Shown: piece by piece, positions 1 to 9,137 of the stretch
How the letters are laid out: the number at the start of each line of letters is the position of its first letter
Numbering within the stretch: the stretch's first letter is position 1
Assembly (NCBI RefSeq): GCF_018141445.1
Contig: NZ_CP058649.1
Coordinates: 2,003,001 to 2,067,000 of the forward strand
Source: Vallitalea pronyensis
GTDB taxonomy: Bacteria; Bacillota; Clostridia; Lachnospirales; Vallitaleaceae
DNA length: 64,000 nt
Direction of reading: 5' to 3'
Notes under the pieces: model-generated
What the model was told of the DNA's origin: nothing
Database searches by the model: none
Seen by the model: only the letters and a program-made list of their open reading frames with translations
Program-made: the position numbers and the translations under genes

Positions 1-157
1 TTATTTGACATTATAAAGGAAAGACTGTCTTGTGTAAAAGGTCAGTGTTTGCATAAAATGAAAAGGTCAGTTCTAGGGATTCGTTCTTTTGTAGCCTATT
101 AGCTCCTTGTTGAAGTAACCTTGTTAGGAGAAATTGTAAAAAGATTATGATTTTTCA

Positions 158-186
158 TTGTATAGATTTTAAGAATGGTGTATAAT
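158..186 (+). promoter_or_regulatory. Probable sigma-A promoter of the GNAT gene
   Basis: A -35 like TTGTAT (158-163) and a perfect -10 TATAAT (181-186) are separated by 17 bases, about 100 bases before the acetyltransferase start. A short inverted repeat, TACCA-TT-TGGTA (215-226), lies in the presumed leader and could be an operator; no cognate regulator can be assigned. Confidence 0.5.
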
Positions 187-284
187 CATTATAATTTTAA
201 ATTCTTATATCTTATACCATTTGGTAAGCCTTAAAAAAACACATGGTATGATAAAAAAATGGCAGTGGTGAAAGGAGTTTATGT

Positions 285-908
285 ATGACCCATAGTGAAA
301 TAAAAATTAGACCAATGACGAAAGCTGATTTTAAATCAAGTGCAGTGATCATGACATATGCCTTTAGAGCAAAGTACGTGTTGCTTCAATCTTGGACAGA
401 TGAAAAAATCATAGACCTGACGTTGGCGGTACCTTTTTTTGATCCATCCAATTTAGAGGGGCATTATGTGGCCACATATCAACAAAAAGTTGTAGGGGTA
501 CTTCACTTAAATTGGTTTGAACAACAAAAAAATCGAAAAAATCCCAAAATGGACTTGGTGAAGTTATTCCGTAAGTTTGGCTTTTGGCGCATCACGATTA
601 CTGGGATGGCATTACTCTTGCAAGATGCGAAAGTCAAGAAAGACGAAATGATGGTGAATCATATAGCTGTACATCCTGATTATCGTGGGCAAGGTATTGG
701 AGCAGCTTTATTAGCATTTGGAGAAGAGCAGGCTCAAAAGCAGCAGGACATCACAAAATATACCTTAATGGTCATAGGCCGTAATAAAAGAGCCAGAAAA
801 TTATATGAAAGAATGGGCTTCAAAGTGAACAAGGTTTATGACCATCCCATAACCAGATTTTTCACCAGCGTGAAAACCAGTCAATATATGATTAAGACAA
901 TTGGCTAG
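285..908 (+). CDS. GNAT family N-acetyltransferase
   Basis: This is a 207-residue single-domain GCN5-related N-acetyltransferase, expected to move an acetyl group from acetyl-CoA to an amine in the cytoplasm. The acetyl-CoA binding signature is visible as VHPDYRGQGIGAALL at about residues 129-143, followed by the usual C-terminal NKRARKLYERMGF element. The N-terminus (IKIRPMTKADF) is typical of the fold. An AAAGGAG ribosome site lies 8 bases before the ATG. It stands alone behind its own promoter, so the substrate cannot be guessed from neighbours. The family call is secure and the substrate unknown. Confidence 0.9.
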   Translation: MTHSEIKIRPMTKADFKSSAVIMTYAFRAKYVLLQSWTDEKIIDLTLAVPFFDPSNLEGHYVATYQQKVVGVLHLNWFEQQKNRKNPKMDLVKLFRKFGFWRITITGMALLLQDAKVKKDEMMVNHIAVHPDYRGQGIGAALLAFGEEQAQKQQDITKYTLMVIGRNKRARKLYERMGFKVNKVYDHPITRFFTSVKTSQYMIKTIG

Positions 909-1031
909 TCGGGTCACTAGACTAAAAAGGATGTGATGCCATGAATCTGAAGAAAATACCCATAGGAAACATGATCTACTAAGAATGGACAACAAGATAG
1001 CAAGAATGGAAAAGTGTGTAAGTTTTTATCG

Positions 1032-1040
1032 TGCTATAAT
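1032..1040 (+). promoter_or_regulatory. Extended -10 promoter element
   Basis: TGCTATAAT matches the extended -10 form (TGnTATAAT). No good -35 is visible 17 bases upstream. It would give a leader of about 115 bases for the gene starting at 1161. Confidence 0.35.
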
Positions 1041-1160
1041 CAACCTAGAATAGAAGCATAGATGGACAATGTACATGACCTAGTAGAAGGGAAAAAAGTT
1101 GTAGATAATACATGCCTATCCTACCAGATAAGCTTCAAAAAAATTATAAGGATGATGAAC

Positions 1161-1832
1161 ATGGGATTTTACATTGATTTTGGCACCATCACCATGGACC
1201 AATATCTTGAAAAACTAAAAAAGAAAATCTTAATACCTAGCCGAATGATACTAAGAGAAGATATTGACCAACGGTTTGCATATTTCAAAAGCATTGGCAT
1301 TAAGAATGTGCTTGAGCTTGAAAAAATGTTAAAGAAAAAAGATAAGTTATCGGCATTAGCAGAAGCACCATGCCTATCAGAGGCCTATCTAAAGGTACTT
1401 TCTTCAGAGTTAAAAAGTATTCAGACCAAGCCTAGAAAGTTAAAAGATTTCAATGGGTTTGCCACAGATACCATTTCCAAGCTTGAGGCATGTGGTATTA
1501 AGAATACCCGGCACCTCTTTGATCGGGTTTTAACCCCTGAGAAACGGGCAGAACTTGCTGGGGAAACAGGCATAAGTGAACAGGACATTATGGAACTGAC
1601 ACAATTAACTGATTTAACAAGGATACAATGGGTCAATACAACGTTCGCCCGTGTTCTATATGAAGCGGGTTATGATACCATTGAGAAAGTAGCCCATGCA
1701 GATTATCAGGTATTATATGATACCATCATGACCCTTAACGCAGAACGACATCTCTATAAAGGGCATATTGGATTAAATGATATGCACATTGTTGTACAGG
1801 CAGCACAAGAAGTGTCTATTGATATAACATGA
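1161..1832 (+). CDS. Helix-hairpin-helix protein, DUF4332-like
   Basis: This protein of about 223 residues, without signal peptide or membrane segment, is made of repeated small alpha-helical units (FAYFKSIGIKNVLELEKML; ISKLEACGIKNTRHLFDRV; FARVLYEAGYDTIEKVA). Each resembles a helix-hairpin-helix unit, as in DUF4332 proteins, which are related to the HhH folds of RNA polymerase alpha C-terminal domains and DNA repair proteins. I place the start at 1161 because AAGGAT lies 7 bases upstream; the in-frame ATG at 1062 has no ribosome site. Nucleic-acid binding or a scaffolding role is inference. It is monocistronic, with a terminator directly after it. Confidence 0.7.
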   Translation: MGFYIDFGTITMDQYLEKLKKKILIPSRMILREDIDQRFAYFKSIGIKNVLELEKMLKKKDKLSALAEAPCLSEAYLKVLSSELKSIQTKPRKLKDFNGFATDTISKLEACGIKNTRHLFDRVLTPEKRAELAGETGISEQDIMELTQLTDLTRIQWVNTTFARVLYEAGYDTIEKVAHADYQVLYDTIMTLNAERHLYKGHIGLNDMHIVVQAAQEVSIDIT

Positions 1833-1867
1833 TAAGCAAATAGATAAAAATTACTGGTATATAGAAA

Positions 1868-1905
1868 AAAGCCCATTTAACTTGAAAGGTTGATGGGCTT
1901 TATTA
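1868..1905 (+). terminator. Rho-independent terminator
   Basis: AAAGCCCAT (1868-1876) pairs with ATGGGCTTT (1893-1901), and the inner AACTT/AGGTT extends the stem. A short T-rich tail follows. It ends the DUF4332-like gene. Confidence 0.8.
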
Positions 1906-2025
1906 ATGTTCTAGGAAGTAAAATAAGCTATTGGATATTTTATAGATTGACTTTACCATTAGACATGGAGTCTGTATAATGATAGCCATACGTTTTTTAT
2001 AGAGCATGGAGATAGGAGTTGCAAA

Positions 2026-2310
2026 ATGATAGAGCTTATACTAAAAGACCAGCACAATCACATTATATTTGAAGGAAAAATAAACAAGCTATCCATACCC
2101 AAATCACTTATTAAGGAGAAAAGCATGGCTTGGTTTCAAGACCCGGACCCATGTTTTATCCATCAGAGTGCAGTGAGAAAAAGGCTGCTCATTGCGTTAG
2201 AAGATGCATTAATGCATGTTGACCAATCCGTTACCATCCACCAAGTCAGTCATGATGTTCTCACGACTCTTGGCTTTTATGAAAATCTATATACCATTCA
2301 CATGGGTTAG
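2026..2310 (+). CDS. Small protein of unknown function
   Basis: This 94-residue soluble protein has no recognised domain. It has a perfect TATAAT at 1975-1980 upstream and a GATAGGAG ribosome site 7 bases before the ATG, which supports a real gene. The sequence has an N-terminal strand-like part (IELILKDQHNHIIFEGKI), a central SVRK/helical part and a histidine-containing C-terminal half. It converges on the thioredoxin-CcdA gene with only 13 bases between stops and no clear terminator. I do not recognise the family. Confidence 0.6.
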   Translation: MIELILKDQHNHIIFEGKINKLSIPKSLIKEKSMAWFQDPDPCFIHQSAVRKRLLIALEDALMHVDQSVTIHQVSHDVLTTLGFYENLYTIHMG

Positions 2311-2323
2311 ACCCGTCATACCA

Positions 2324-3538
2324 CTACAAAAACAATGTAAGCACCCCAAGTATAATTAATGTAATAGCCGTTATTAATTTGATATAAGGCATCTTCTTAC
2401 GGATGAACTCAGTGATATTGAAGAGTTCATTTGTTTTCACAATGATTAAGATAACAAGGGTTGGCGGTATGATGAAACCAAGGGCGTAAATCACAAGATA
2501 GGAAACAGCTAGCAGGGAAAGTTCACTGGTGGTTTTTATCATGTAGTTGATGGTAATCAAGTAAATCTGCCCTGTACATAAAAATTCACTAATGGCTAGG
2601 ATGATACCTAATGCAAATAAACTGATATACAATAGCCATTGACGTGTTGGCGAACTTAATTTCTCAATGATGATATGATTGAGACGTCTTAATCCACTTG
2701 GTAGTTGATTCTTAATCTTGCCATAGCGTTCCCATTTACTCATATAAAAATCATAGATATTAAAGACAGCAAGCAAAATAATAAATGAACTGATAGCCAG
2801 CTTCGTATAAAAAAGATACGATTGATTGAGCTTACTCAGATTCTGAAAAAGCAAGGTACCAAGTAAAATAAAGGCTATGAACTTACCCGATATAAAAGTC
2901 AACCCACATTTCACTAAGGATATATTTTTAACCAAAAGTAGGGATAAGAGTAACAGCAGCATGGACAATGAACATGGATTAAGACCATTAACGATCCCGA
3001 TAACAAACATCTTTAGGAGATTAAAGCCGTCAAAGGTATCTTTCATTTGCTCATTCTTTGTCCTTATAGACGTCAGAATAGGGGTTGTTGGTCGTAAGCC
3101 ACTTCTTATTTCCGACAAAAGCACGTCAAGTCCTGATTGAATATCTTTTTCACCTTTATAGTATGTATCCCCAACAAATAAAATAGGGGTAGATGTTTCT
3201 TCTGGTTTTAGACCATAATGCTCAAGATAGGCTAAATAGGTATCATAGGCACTTCCTTCATAATAGCTGATATTATGGCGCATAAAGTTAATGGTTATCT
3301 GTAGGTCAGCGGCCTCTATCTGATTCATAAACCTATTAATTTGCTCCTTAGCTTCTGTACAATTTTCACATAAATTCACATAGAAATAGACAAAATCTAT
3401 GGACTCACCTGGAACATCTTCCATGGAGACAATCCTGTCTTTTCCCATAACCGTTGTTGACGATAATAAAAAAATAATGACTAGTGTGATGTTTAGTGCG
3501 TGTAAACGTATTTTTTGATTCTGCGTTCTTTTTAACAT
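2324..3538 (-). CDS. Thioredoxin-like / CcdA-like membrane thiol-disulfide protein
   Basis: This membrane protein of about 404 residues probably moves reducing equivalents across the membrane. After an N-terminal hydrophobic segment (about 17-31) comes an extracytoplasmic thioredoxin/glutaredoxin-like domain with a C57-E-N-C60 redox pair and the cis-proline-like STPILFVGD stretch. The C-terminal half has about six membrane segments and resembles CcdA/DsbD. Its two expected membrane cysteines are visible in GLNPCSLS and EFLCTGQIY. The start at 3538 is chosen because GGAG lies 6 bases upstream; the in-frame ATG at 3589 lacks a site. No cytochrome c gene is near, so cytochrome maturation is not implied; repair of extracytoplasmic thiols is an alternative. 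Confidence 0.82.
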   Translation of the reverse strand: MLKRTQNQKIRLHALNITLVIIFLLSSTTVMGKDRIVSMEDVPGESIDFVYFYVNLCENCTEAKEQINRFMNQIEAADLQITINFMRHNISYYEGSAYDTYLAYLEHYGLKPEETSTPILFVGDTYYKGEKDIQSGLDVLLSEIRSGLRPTTPILTSIRTKNEQMKDTFDGFNLLKMFVIGIVNGLNPCSLSMLLLLLSLLLVKNISLVKCGLTFISGKFIAFILLGTLLFQNLSKLNQSYLFYTKLAISSFIILLAVFNIYDFYMSKWERYGKIKNQLPSGLRRLNHIIIEKLSSPTRQWLLYISLFALGIILAISEFLCTGQIYLITINYMIKTTSELSLLAVSYLVIYALGFIIPPTLVILIIVKTNELFNITEFIRKKMPYIKLITAITLIILGVLTLFL

Positions 3539-3622
3539 AATGATCTCCAATTCGTCCGTAATGAAATTAGTATAGCTTGCATGAGACATAATAGCAATGG
3601 GATTATTTCAAGATAAGAGTGA

Positions 3623-3651
3623 AATACATTTCTTTTTTCATACCATGACAA
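3623..3651 (-). promoter_or_regulatory. Probable promoter of the thioredoxin-CcdA gene
   Basis: Read on the minus strand, TTGTCA (3651-3646) and TGTATT (3628-3623) are separated by 17 bases, about 85 bases upstream of the start at 3538. Confidence 0.4.
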
Positions 3652-3779
3652 AAATTGTGACAGATTCATAAATTATGAAACACACAATCCTGTGCAACAA
3701 AGATAAAATAATATTAGTTATCAAGTCATTTAGCTTCACGGATGATAACAACTAAAACTAAATGAAAGTAGGGGAAAAC

Positions 3780-5243
3780 ATGAAAAAGTTATCCATATTC
3801 ATGGTACTTGTAATGCTTGTATCATTGTTGGCAGGATGCAGTACGAAGAAAGAAAAAAGTACGCCAGATAGTGAAAGTTCAATGGTGACAACAGCAGAAA
3901 ATGAAGGTGGTGAAGAAGAGGCAGAAGAACAACCACCTGCTGAAGAGGAAGTGGTTGAAGAAACCTTTGACTTTGGCGGTATGGAAGTTGTTGTTGCTTC
4001 ACCTTGGGCAACGGATTTAACACCAGGTAGTTCCCGTGGTAACGATATGTTAATTGAAAGAATTGCAGAAGTAGAAGAGAAATACAACGTGAAAATTATA
4101 TATAAGGATTGCAGCGATGATCAAATTGGGGGGAACTATTTTCAGTTAGCCGTTCAAGGCATGTTAAGTGGAGAAACTTTGGGTGATCTTATTTATTGCC
4201 GAACAGGTGATTATGTTGCATGGAAAGATGCTGGTGTCTTGCAAGATTTGAATCCTTATGCTCATATTCTTAATCTTGACAATACGAAAAAATGGTCAAA
4301 ACTCATTCTGGATAACACGACAGAAGGGAATGAAACCTATGGATTAGCCACAAATCCAATCCCATTATATACGTTTATCACCTTTAATAAACGATTATTT
4401 GATGAAGCCGGATTAGACTATCCATATGCTTATATCAAAAATGGTCAGTGGGATTTCAACAAAATAGCAGAAGTGGCTAAGAAGTTAACCATCGATACAG
4501 ATGGTGATGGTACCGTGGACCAATATGGTTTAACAGCTTATAGTCCAGCATCTTTAGGTCAATCCATGATTATTGCTAATGGTGGTCGTATGATCGATCA
4601 TGAAAAGGGTAAGCCCTTATTTGTTGCAGATGAACCAAAAACCATGGAAGCTCTAAACATCTTTCACCAATGGTATAATGTTGAGAAATTTGTTGTGCCG
4701 TTACAAGAAGGTGAATGGGATTCTCAGGTAAAATTATTTGAATCTGGCAAAGTAGCCATGATGGCTGGATCCGATTGGATGTTGACACGTTTCAATAATA
4801 ATCTAGAAGATGAATTTGGAATTGTATTTTTCCCACAAGGACCATCATCAGATGGTACCTATAAATCTCTGATTCCTAAACTTAGCTTTTATGTGCTACC
4901 CGTTTCAACCACGAAAGATAAAGAAAAATTATTAACGGTCTACGCAGCACTTACTGAACCCTATTATGACGACCCATTAGAAGGCTATATCGAAGGTATA
5001 GAAGAAAGAGTGCATGATGAAGAGTCCTTACAAACGTTAATTGATTATCAAAAGGAAGAAAATGGTGGAGAATTGGTTTTCTCACCTATATCCAATTATG
5101 CCCTTGATTGGTCAGCACCTGAAGATATTCGCGTGTCACCTACACTTTTTAATCGTATTGTTGAAGGTGAAGCACCATCCGCAGTCATTGAAGAAAAGAA
5201 AGCAGCTATACAACAGTATCTAAAAGATATGTTTGGTGAATAA
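3780..5243 (+). CDS. Extracellular sugar-binding lipoprotein (family 1 SBP)
   Basis: This is a binding-protein component of a CUT1-type carbohydrate ABC importer, about 487 residues, lipid-anchored outside the membrane. It has a type II signal peptide ending in the lipobox LLAGC, then an acidic linker very rich in Glu (about residues 20-60) and a family 1 solute-binding fold. TIDTDGDGTVDQYG is a typical calcium-like acidic loop of this family. I prefer the ATG at 3780, since GTAGGGG sits 5 bases before it; the ATG at 3762 has no site. It is the first gene of a long co-directional run, 36 bases before the next gene. Confidence 0.88.
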   Translation: MKKLSIFMVLVMLVSLLAGCSTKKEKSTPDSESSMVTTAENEGGEEEAEEQPPAEEEVVEETFDFGGMEVVVASPWATDLTPGSSRGNDMLIERIAEVEEKYNVKIIYKDCSDDQIGGNYFQLAVQGMLSGETLGDLIYCRTGDYVAWKDAGVLQDLNPYAHILNLDNTKKWSKLILDNTTEGNETYGLATNPIPLYTFITFNKRLFDEAGLDYPYAYIKNGQWDFNKIAEVAKKLTIDTDGDGTVDQYGLTAYSPASLGQSMIIANGGRMIDHEKGKPLFVADEPKTMEALNIFHQWYNVEKFVVPLQEGEWDSQVKLFESGKVAMMAGSDWMLTRFNNNLEDEFGIVFFPQGPSSDGTYKSLIPKLSFYVLPVSTTKDKEKLLTVYAALTEPYYDDPLEGYIEGIEERVHDEESLQTLIDYQKEENGGELVFSPISNYALDWSAPEDIRVSPTLFNRIVEGEAPSAVIEEKKAAIQQYLKDMFGE

Positions 5244-5279
5244 ATTGTTTCAAGTCATTGTCCTTTTGGAGGTATATGT

Positions 5280-8183
5280 ATGAAGAAAATACGTGTAATG
5301 GTACTCGTAATAAGTATTGTTTTAATATCCACAACCAATAGAGCCCAGATGACAAAGGAAAGCAATAGGGATATCCTCGTCGTTTCTAGGGAAAACAGCT
5401 ATGACCAATACCTTCAAAATTATGGTAAATACGAGCATCCTGATACCAATGTATTCATTCAAATGGGTAAAGACATTGTGGATTCAGAAGGCATTAAAAT
5501 TGTCAGTCATTATGAGAGCTCCACAGGAGAATCTGTGGTCATGGATGAATCAGGTTTTGTAGAATGGGCAGTAGAGGTTGAACAGGAAGGCTTATATAAC
5601 TTATTCATAGCGTATTATCCCATGGAAGGAAGAAGTTCTACTATTGAAAGAAGTATTTCTATTAATGACCAGATCCCCTTTGATGGTGCTTCAAACATTG
5701 TTTTTAATCGGGTATGGGTGGATATTGAACCCATTAAGAAAGATGCCCGGGGTAATGATGTAAGACCCATGCAAGTAGAAGTGCCAAGATGGCAAACGCA
5801 GTACATTTCAGATGCCATGGGATACTACACAGAGCCCTATGCATTCTATTTCAAAAAAGGCAGGAATACCATTCGCCTTGAATCCGTTCGTGAACCCATG
5901 GTTATCAATCAACTAGCATTAAAACAAGCCAAAACGGTACCAACTTATGAGGAAATAAAGACAATCTATGACGCAAAGGGATATCAACCTGTTGAACAAC
6001 AGGTTATAAAAATTCAAGCTGAACAAGCTGCTTATAAATCAGACCCAACTCTTTATGCCATTACGGATCGTTCATCACCAGCAACAGAACCTAATCATGG
6101 GTCTAAAATTGCTCTGAATGCTATAGGTGGTGAAAAATGGAAAACGCCTGGCCAAACCATTACATGGGTCTTCGACGTTCCAGAGAGTGGGTTATACAAC
6201 ATTGCACTAAAAGAAAGGCAAAACTTTCAAAGTGGTTTGTATGTCAGCCGTAAATTGATGATAGATGGTGAAGCACCGTTCAAGGAAATGGAAAATCTGA
6301 ATTTTAACTATGAGAATGCGTGGCGGGTGACTCCGCTTAAGGATGAAACAGAACCCTATTCATTCTATCTTGAGAAAGGTACTCATGAGTTAACACTAGA
6401 AGTGACATTAGGTGACTTATCCCATATCATTCGGGTTGTGGAAGATTCTGTTTATCAACTCAACAGCATCTATAGGAAAATTCTCATGATTACGGGTTCA
6501 TCACCGGATAAATATCGGGATTATGCCCTGGATAAAAAGCTGCCAAAAGAAATGGAAGTTCTGACGTACCAAAGCAACGTGTTAGCTGAGGTTTCAAACA
6601 TGCTCATTGAACAAGTTGGAAAAAAAGGGGCTAATTCAGCTATACTTGATAAATTGTCTTATCAATTAAAGGATTTTGCCCAAAAGCCTTATAAAATTCC
6701 GAAAAGCTTTAAAACCTTTAAGGACAATATTTCAAGCCTGGGTACATGGCTCTTGGAAAGCAGAGAACAGAAACTTGAACTTGATTATATCTTAATCACT
6801 TCGCCAGGTACACCATTACCTAAAGCGGATCATGGCTTCTTAAAAAAGATGGCTCATGAAGCAGAGCTTTTTATATACTCCTTCTTTGAAGATTACAATT
6901 CCATTGGTGATGTGGAGGATGGAGAAGAAGTACTGACCGTATGGATTGATACAGGACGGGATCAAGCACAAGTCTTGAAAAACATGATTGACGATACATT
7001 TACACCTCGGTCTGGGGTGAAGGTTAACTTAAGGCTGGTTGCTCCTAATGTACTGCTTCCTGCAACGGTTGCAGGTCGTGGACCAGATGTAGCGGTTCAG
7101 GCATTTAACCAAATAGCCGTTAACTATGCTATTAGAAACGCCGTCCAAGATTTAACAGCTTTTAGCGATTTTGACAGTGTGAAGGATCGATTTTATAAAA
7201 GTGCCATGGTGCCTTTCGAGTTTGAAGGAGGGTACTATGGCCTGCCAGAAACACAGGTTTATCCCATGTTATTCTATCGTACCGATATTTTTAAAGAATT
7301 GAACTTAGAACCACCCCAGACATGGCAGGATGTCTATGATATCTTACCTGTTATCCAGAAAAAATACATGGATTTTGTTATACCTGTGTCAACACCAGGT
7401 TTGCCCCAAAATGGTGGAAGGCCAGGCTTAGGCCTTCAGAGTTATCAAATGTACTTGTATCAAAATGGCGGCACCCTATATAAAGAAAAAGGCATGTCGT
7501 CAGCTCTTAATCAAGAAGCAGCTATTGCGTCTTTTAAAAAATGGACTGCGTTATTTACCAATTACAAGTTACCCATTGAGTATAATTTTTTTAATCGGTT
7601 TAGGATTGGAGAAGTGCCCATTGGTATTTCTGATTTTACAGTATACAATCAGCTTGCAGTGGCAGCACCAGAAATCAGAGGTTTGTGGGAATTTATTCCC
7701 ATACCAGGAACTCGGAAAGAGGATGGCACCATTGACCGTTCCACTGGTAGTAATGGGCAAACATGCATCATGTTAAAAAGCTCTCAATACAAAGAAGAGG
7801 CATGGGCATTCATGAAATGGTGGACCAGTGCCGATGCACAGATTCGTTATGCAAGAGAGATGGAATCCATCATGGGTGCGGCCGCAAGATACCCGACAGC
7901 TAATGTGGAAGCCCTAAAGCAATTACCTTGGCCATATAAAGATTACGTAAGCCTTAGTCAACAGTGGGAATGGGTAAAAGGTGTACCAGAAGTCCCAGGC
8001 GGATATTTTACACCGCGACATATGGATAATGCTTTTCGATCCGTCTTATACGAAGGTGAAGACCCAAGGGAAACGTTATTGGATTATGTGTTGATAATCA
8101 ATCAGGAAATTGATACAAAACGAAAAGAATTTGGCTTAGAACTTGATCCAGATCGTTATGAAAATAAAGAGGTGACAGAATGA
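5280..8183 (+). CDS. Large secreted binding protein: two CBM-like modules fused to an SBP domain
   Basis: This 967-residue exported protein is roughly twice the size of an ordinary binding protein. After a signal peptide without a lipobox cysteine (about 1-23), two related beta-rich modules follow at about 60-225 and 245-400. Both contain the pattern GLYN-x-n, a stretch around the dipeptide PF, TEPYxFYxxKG and a closing TxxLE-type strand, as in galactose-binding-like carbohydrate modules. A linker (about 400-545) leads to a family 1 solute-binding domain from about 547 to the end, with GRGPDVAVQAFNQ and YYGLPETQVYPMLFYRTD. TTGGAGGT precedes the ATG. The stop overlaps the next permease start by four bases, implying coupled translation. 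It probably captures polysaccharide and hands it to the permeases; how it stays at the cell is unclear. Confidence 0.8.
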   Translation: MKKIRVMVLVISIVLISTTNRAQMTKESNRDILVVSRENSYDQYLQNYGKYEHPDTNVFIQMGKDIVDSEGIKIVSHYESSTGESVVMDESGFVEWAVEVEQEGLYNLFIAYYPMEGRSSTIERSISINDQIPFDGASNIVFNRVWVDIEPIKKDARGNDVRPMQVEVPRWQTQYISDAMGYYTEPYAFYFKKGRNTIRLESVREPMVINQLALKQAKTVPTYEEIKTIYDAKGYQPVEQQVIKIQAEQAAYKSDPTLYAITDRSSPATEPNHGSKIALNAIGGEKWKTPGQTITWVFDVPESGLYNIALKERQNFQSGLYVSRKLMIDGEAPFKEMENLNFNYENAWRVTPLKDETEPYSFYLEKGTHELTLEVTLGDLSHIIRVVEDSVYQLNSIYRKILMITGSSPDKYRDYALDKKLPKEMEVLTYQSNVLAEVSNMLIEQVGKKGANSAILDKLSYQLKDFAQKPYKIPKSFKTFKDNISSLGTWLLESREQKLELDYILITSPGTPLPKADHGFLKKMAHEAELFIYSFFEDYNSIGDVEDGEEVLTVWIDTGRDQAQVLKNMIDDTFTPRSGVKVNLRLVAPNVLLPATVAGRGPDVAVQAFNQIAVNYAIRNAVQDLTAFSDFDSVKDRFYKSAMVPFEFEGGYYGLPETQVYPMLFYRTDIFKELNLEPPQTWQDVYDILPVIQKKYMDFVIPVSTPGLPQNGGRPGLGLQSYQMYLYQNGGTLYKEKGMSSALNQEAAIASFKKWTALFTNYKLPIEYNFFNRFRIGEVPIGISDFTVYNQLAVAAPEIRGLWEFIPIPGTRKEDGTIDRSTGSNGQTCIMLKSSQYKEEAWAFMKWWTSADAQIRYAREMESIMGAAARYPTANVEALKQLPWPYKDYVSLSQQWEWVKGVPEVPGGYFTPRHMDNAFRSVLYEGEDPRETLLDYVLIINQEIDTKRKEFGLELDPDRYENKEVTE

Positions 8184-9136
8184 AGTGGGCTGAAACAAGT
8201 GTAAAAAATAATGGAACAGCATTGAATAAGAGAAAGAATCGATTGAAAGCATTATTGACAGAAATCTATAAACACCGAGTTGCCTACTTTCTAGTAGCAC
8301 CTTTTGCAGCAGTATTCATTACCTTTACGATTATCCCAGTTCTCATGTCCATTGGATTGAGCTTTACCTATTTCAATATGCTAGAAGCACCTAAGTTTAT
8401 CGGATTTGAGAATTATCGCAACCTATTCCTAGTGGATGATATCTTTCTCACATCTGTTAGAAATACCTTTGTGCTTGCTATCGTCACAGGACCCATTGGC
8501 TATATGGCAGCCTTATTATGTGCTTGGTTTATTAATGAATTACCGCCTAAAATAAGGGCATTTATGGTTCTGGTATTCTATGCACCATCCATATCCGGTT
8601 CTGTGTACCTTATATGGGGCGTTGTGTTCAGTGGCGATGCATATGGCTATTTGAATGGGTTCCTACTGGATTTTGGACTGATCAATGAACCCAGCAAATG
8701 GTTATCAGACCCGGCTTATATGATGTCCTCCATTATTGTTGTTGTGCTTTGGATGAGTCTAGGGGCTGGCTTCTTAGCTTTTATAGCGGGCTTGCAAGGT
8801 GTGGATAAAACCATGTATGAAGCAGGTTATGTGGATGGTATCCGTAATCGTTGGCAAGAATTATGGTACATTACACTTCCAGCTATGCGTCCACAACTGA
8901 TGTTTGGAGCCATTATGTCTGTGACAACATCCTTTGCTATTGCAGACCAGACAGCTCAATTGTGTGGTCTGCCAAGTACAGATTATGCCGTGCATACGGT
9001 GGTTAACCATTTACAAGATTATGGCCAGCAGCGATTTGAAATGGGCTATGCATCAGCCATAGCAACCATACTCTTTATCATCATGATTTTATCCAACAAA
9101 GGCATACAGAATCTATTGAAGAAAGTGGGGCGGTAA
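8180..9136 (+). CDS. Carbohydrate ABC transporter permease, MalF-type
   Basis: This 318-residue inner-membrane subunit of a CUT1 sugar importer has about six membrane segments. The cytoplasmic EAA loop that docks the ATPase is visible as EAGYVDGIRNRWQELWYITL at about 215-234. The N-terminal cytoplasmic tail (about 30 residues) is basic. The start overlaps the previous stop (ATGA), and the partner permease starts 2 bases after its stop, so the binding protein and the two permeases form one unit. The substrate is unknown but probably an oligosaccharide. Confidence 0.9.
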   Translation: MKWAETSVKNNGTALNKRKNRLKALLTEIYKHRVAYFLVAPFAAVFITFTIIPVLMSIGLSFTYFNMLEAPKFIGFENYRNLFLVDDIFLTSVRNTFVLAIVTGPIGYMAALLCAWFINELPPKIRAFMVLVFYAPSISGSVYLIWGVVFSGDAYGYLNGFLLDFGLINEPSKWLSDPAYMMSSIIVVVLWMSLGAGFLAFIAGLQGVDKTMYEAGYVDGIRNRWQELWYITLPAMRPQLMFGAIMSVTTSFAIADQTAQLCGLPSTDYAVHTVVNHLQDYGQQRFEMGYASAIATILFIIMILSNKGIQNLLKKVGR

Positions 9137-9137
9137 C

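Noticed and set aside
36..71. Direct repeat AAAAGGTCAGT (36-46 and 61-71)
   Set aside because: There are only two copies of 11 bases with no clear promoter role; not enough to name a feature.
941..982. 13-codon leader-like open frame after the GNAT gene, with AAAAGGA upstream
   Set aside because: It is too short, without regulatory codons or an adjacent attenuator; it is probably chance.
1062..1160. N-terminal extension of the DUF4332-like protein
   Set aside because: The upstream ATG lacks a ribosome site, while the ATG at 1161 has a good one.
2877..3140. 87-codon open frame opposite the thioredoxin-CcdA gene
   Set aside because: It is antisense to a well-supported membrane protein and shows no domain.
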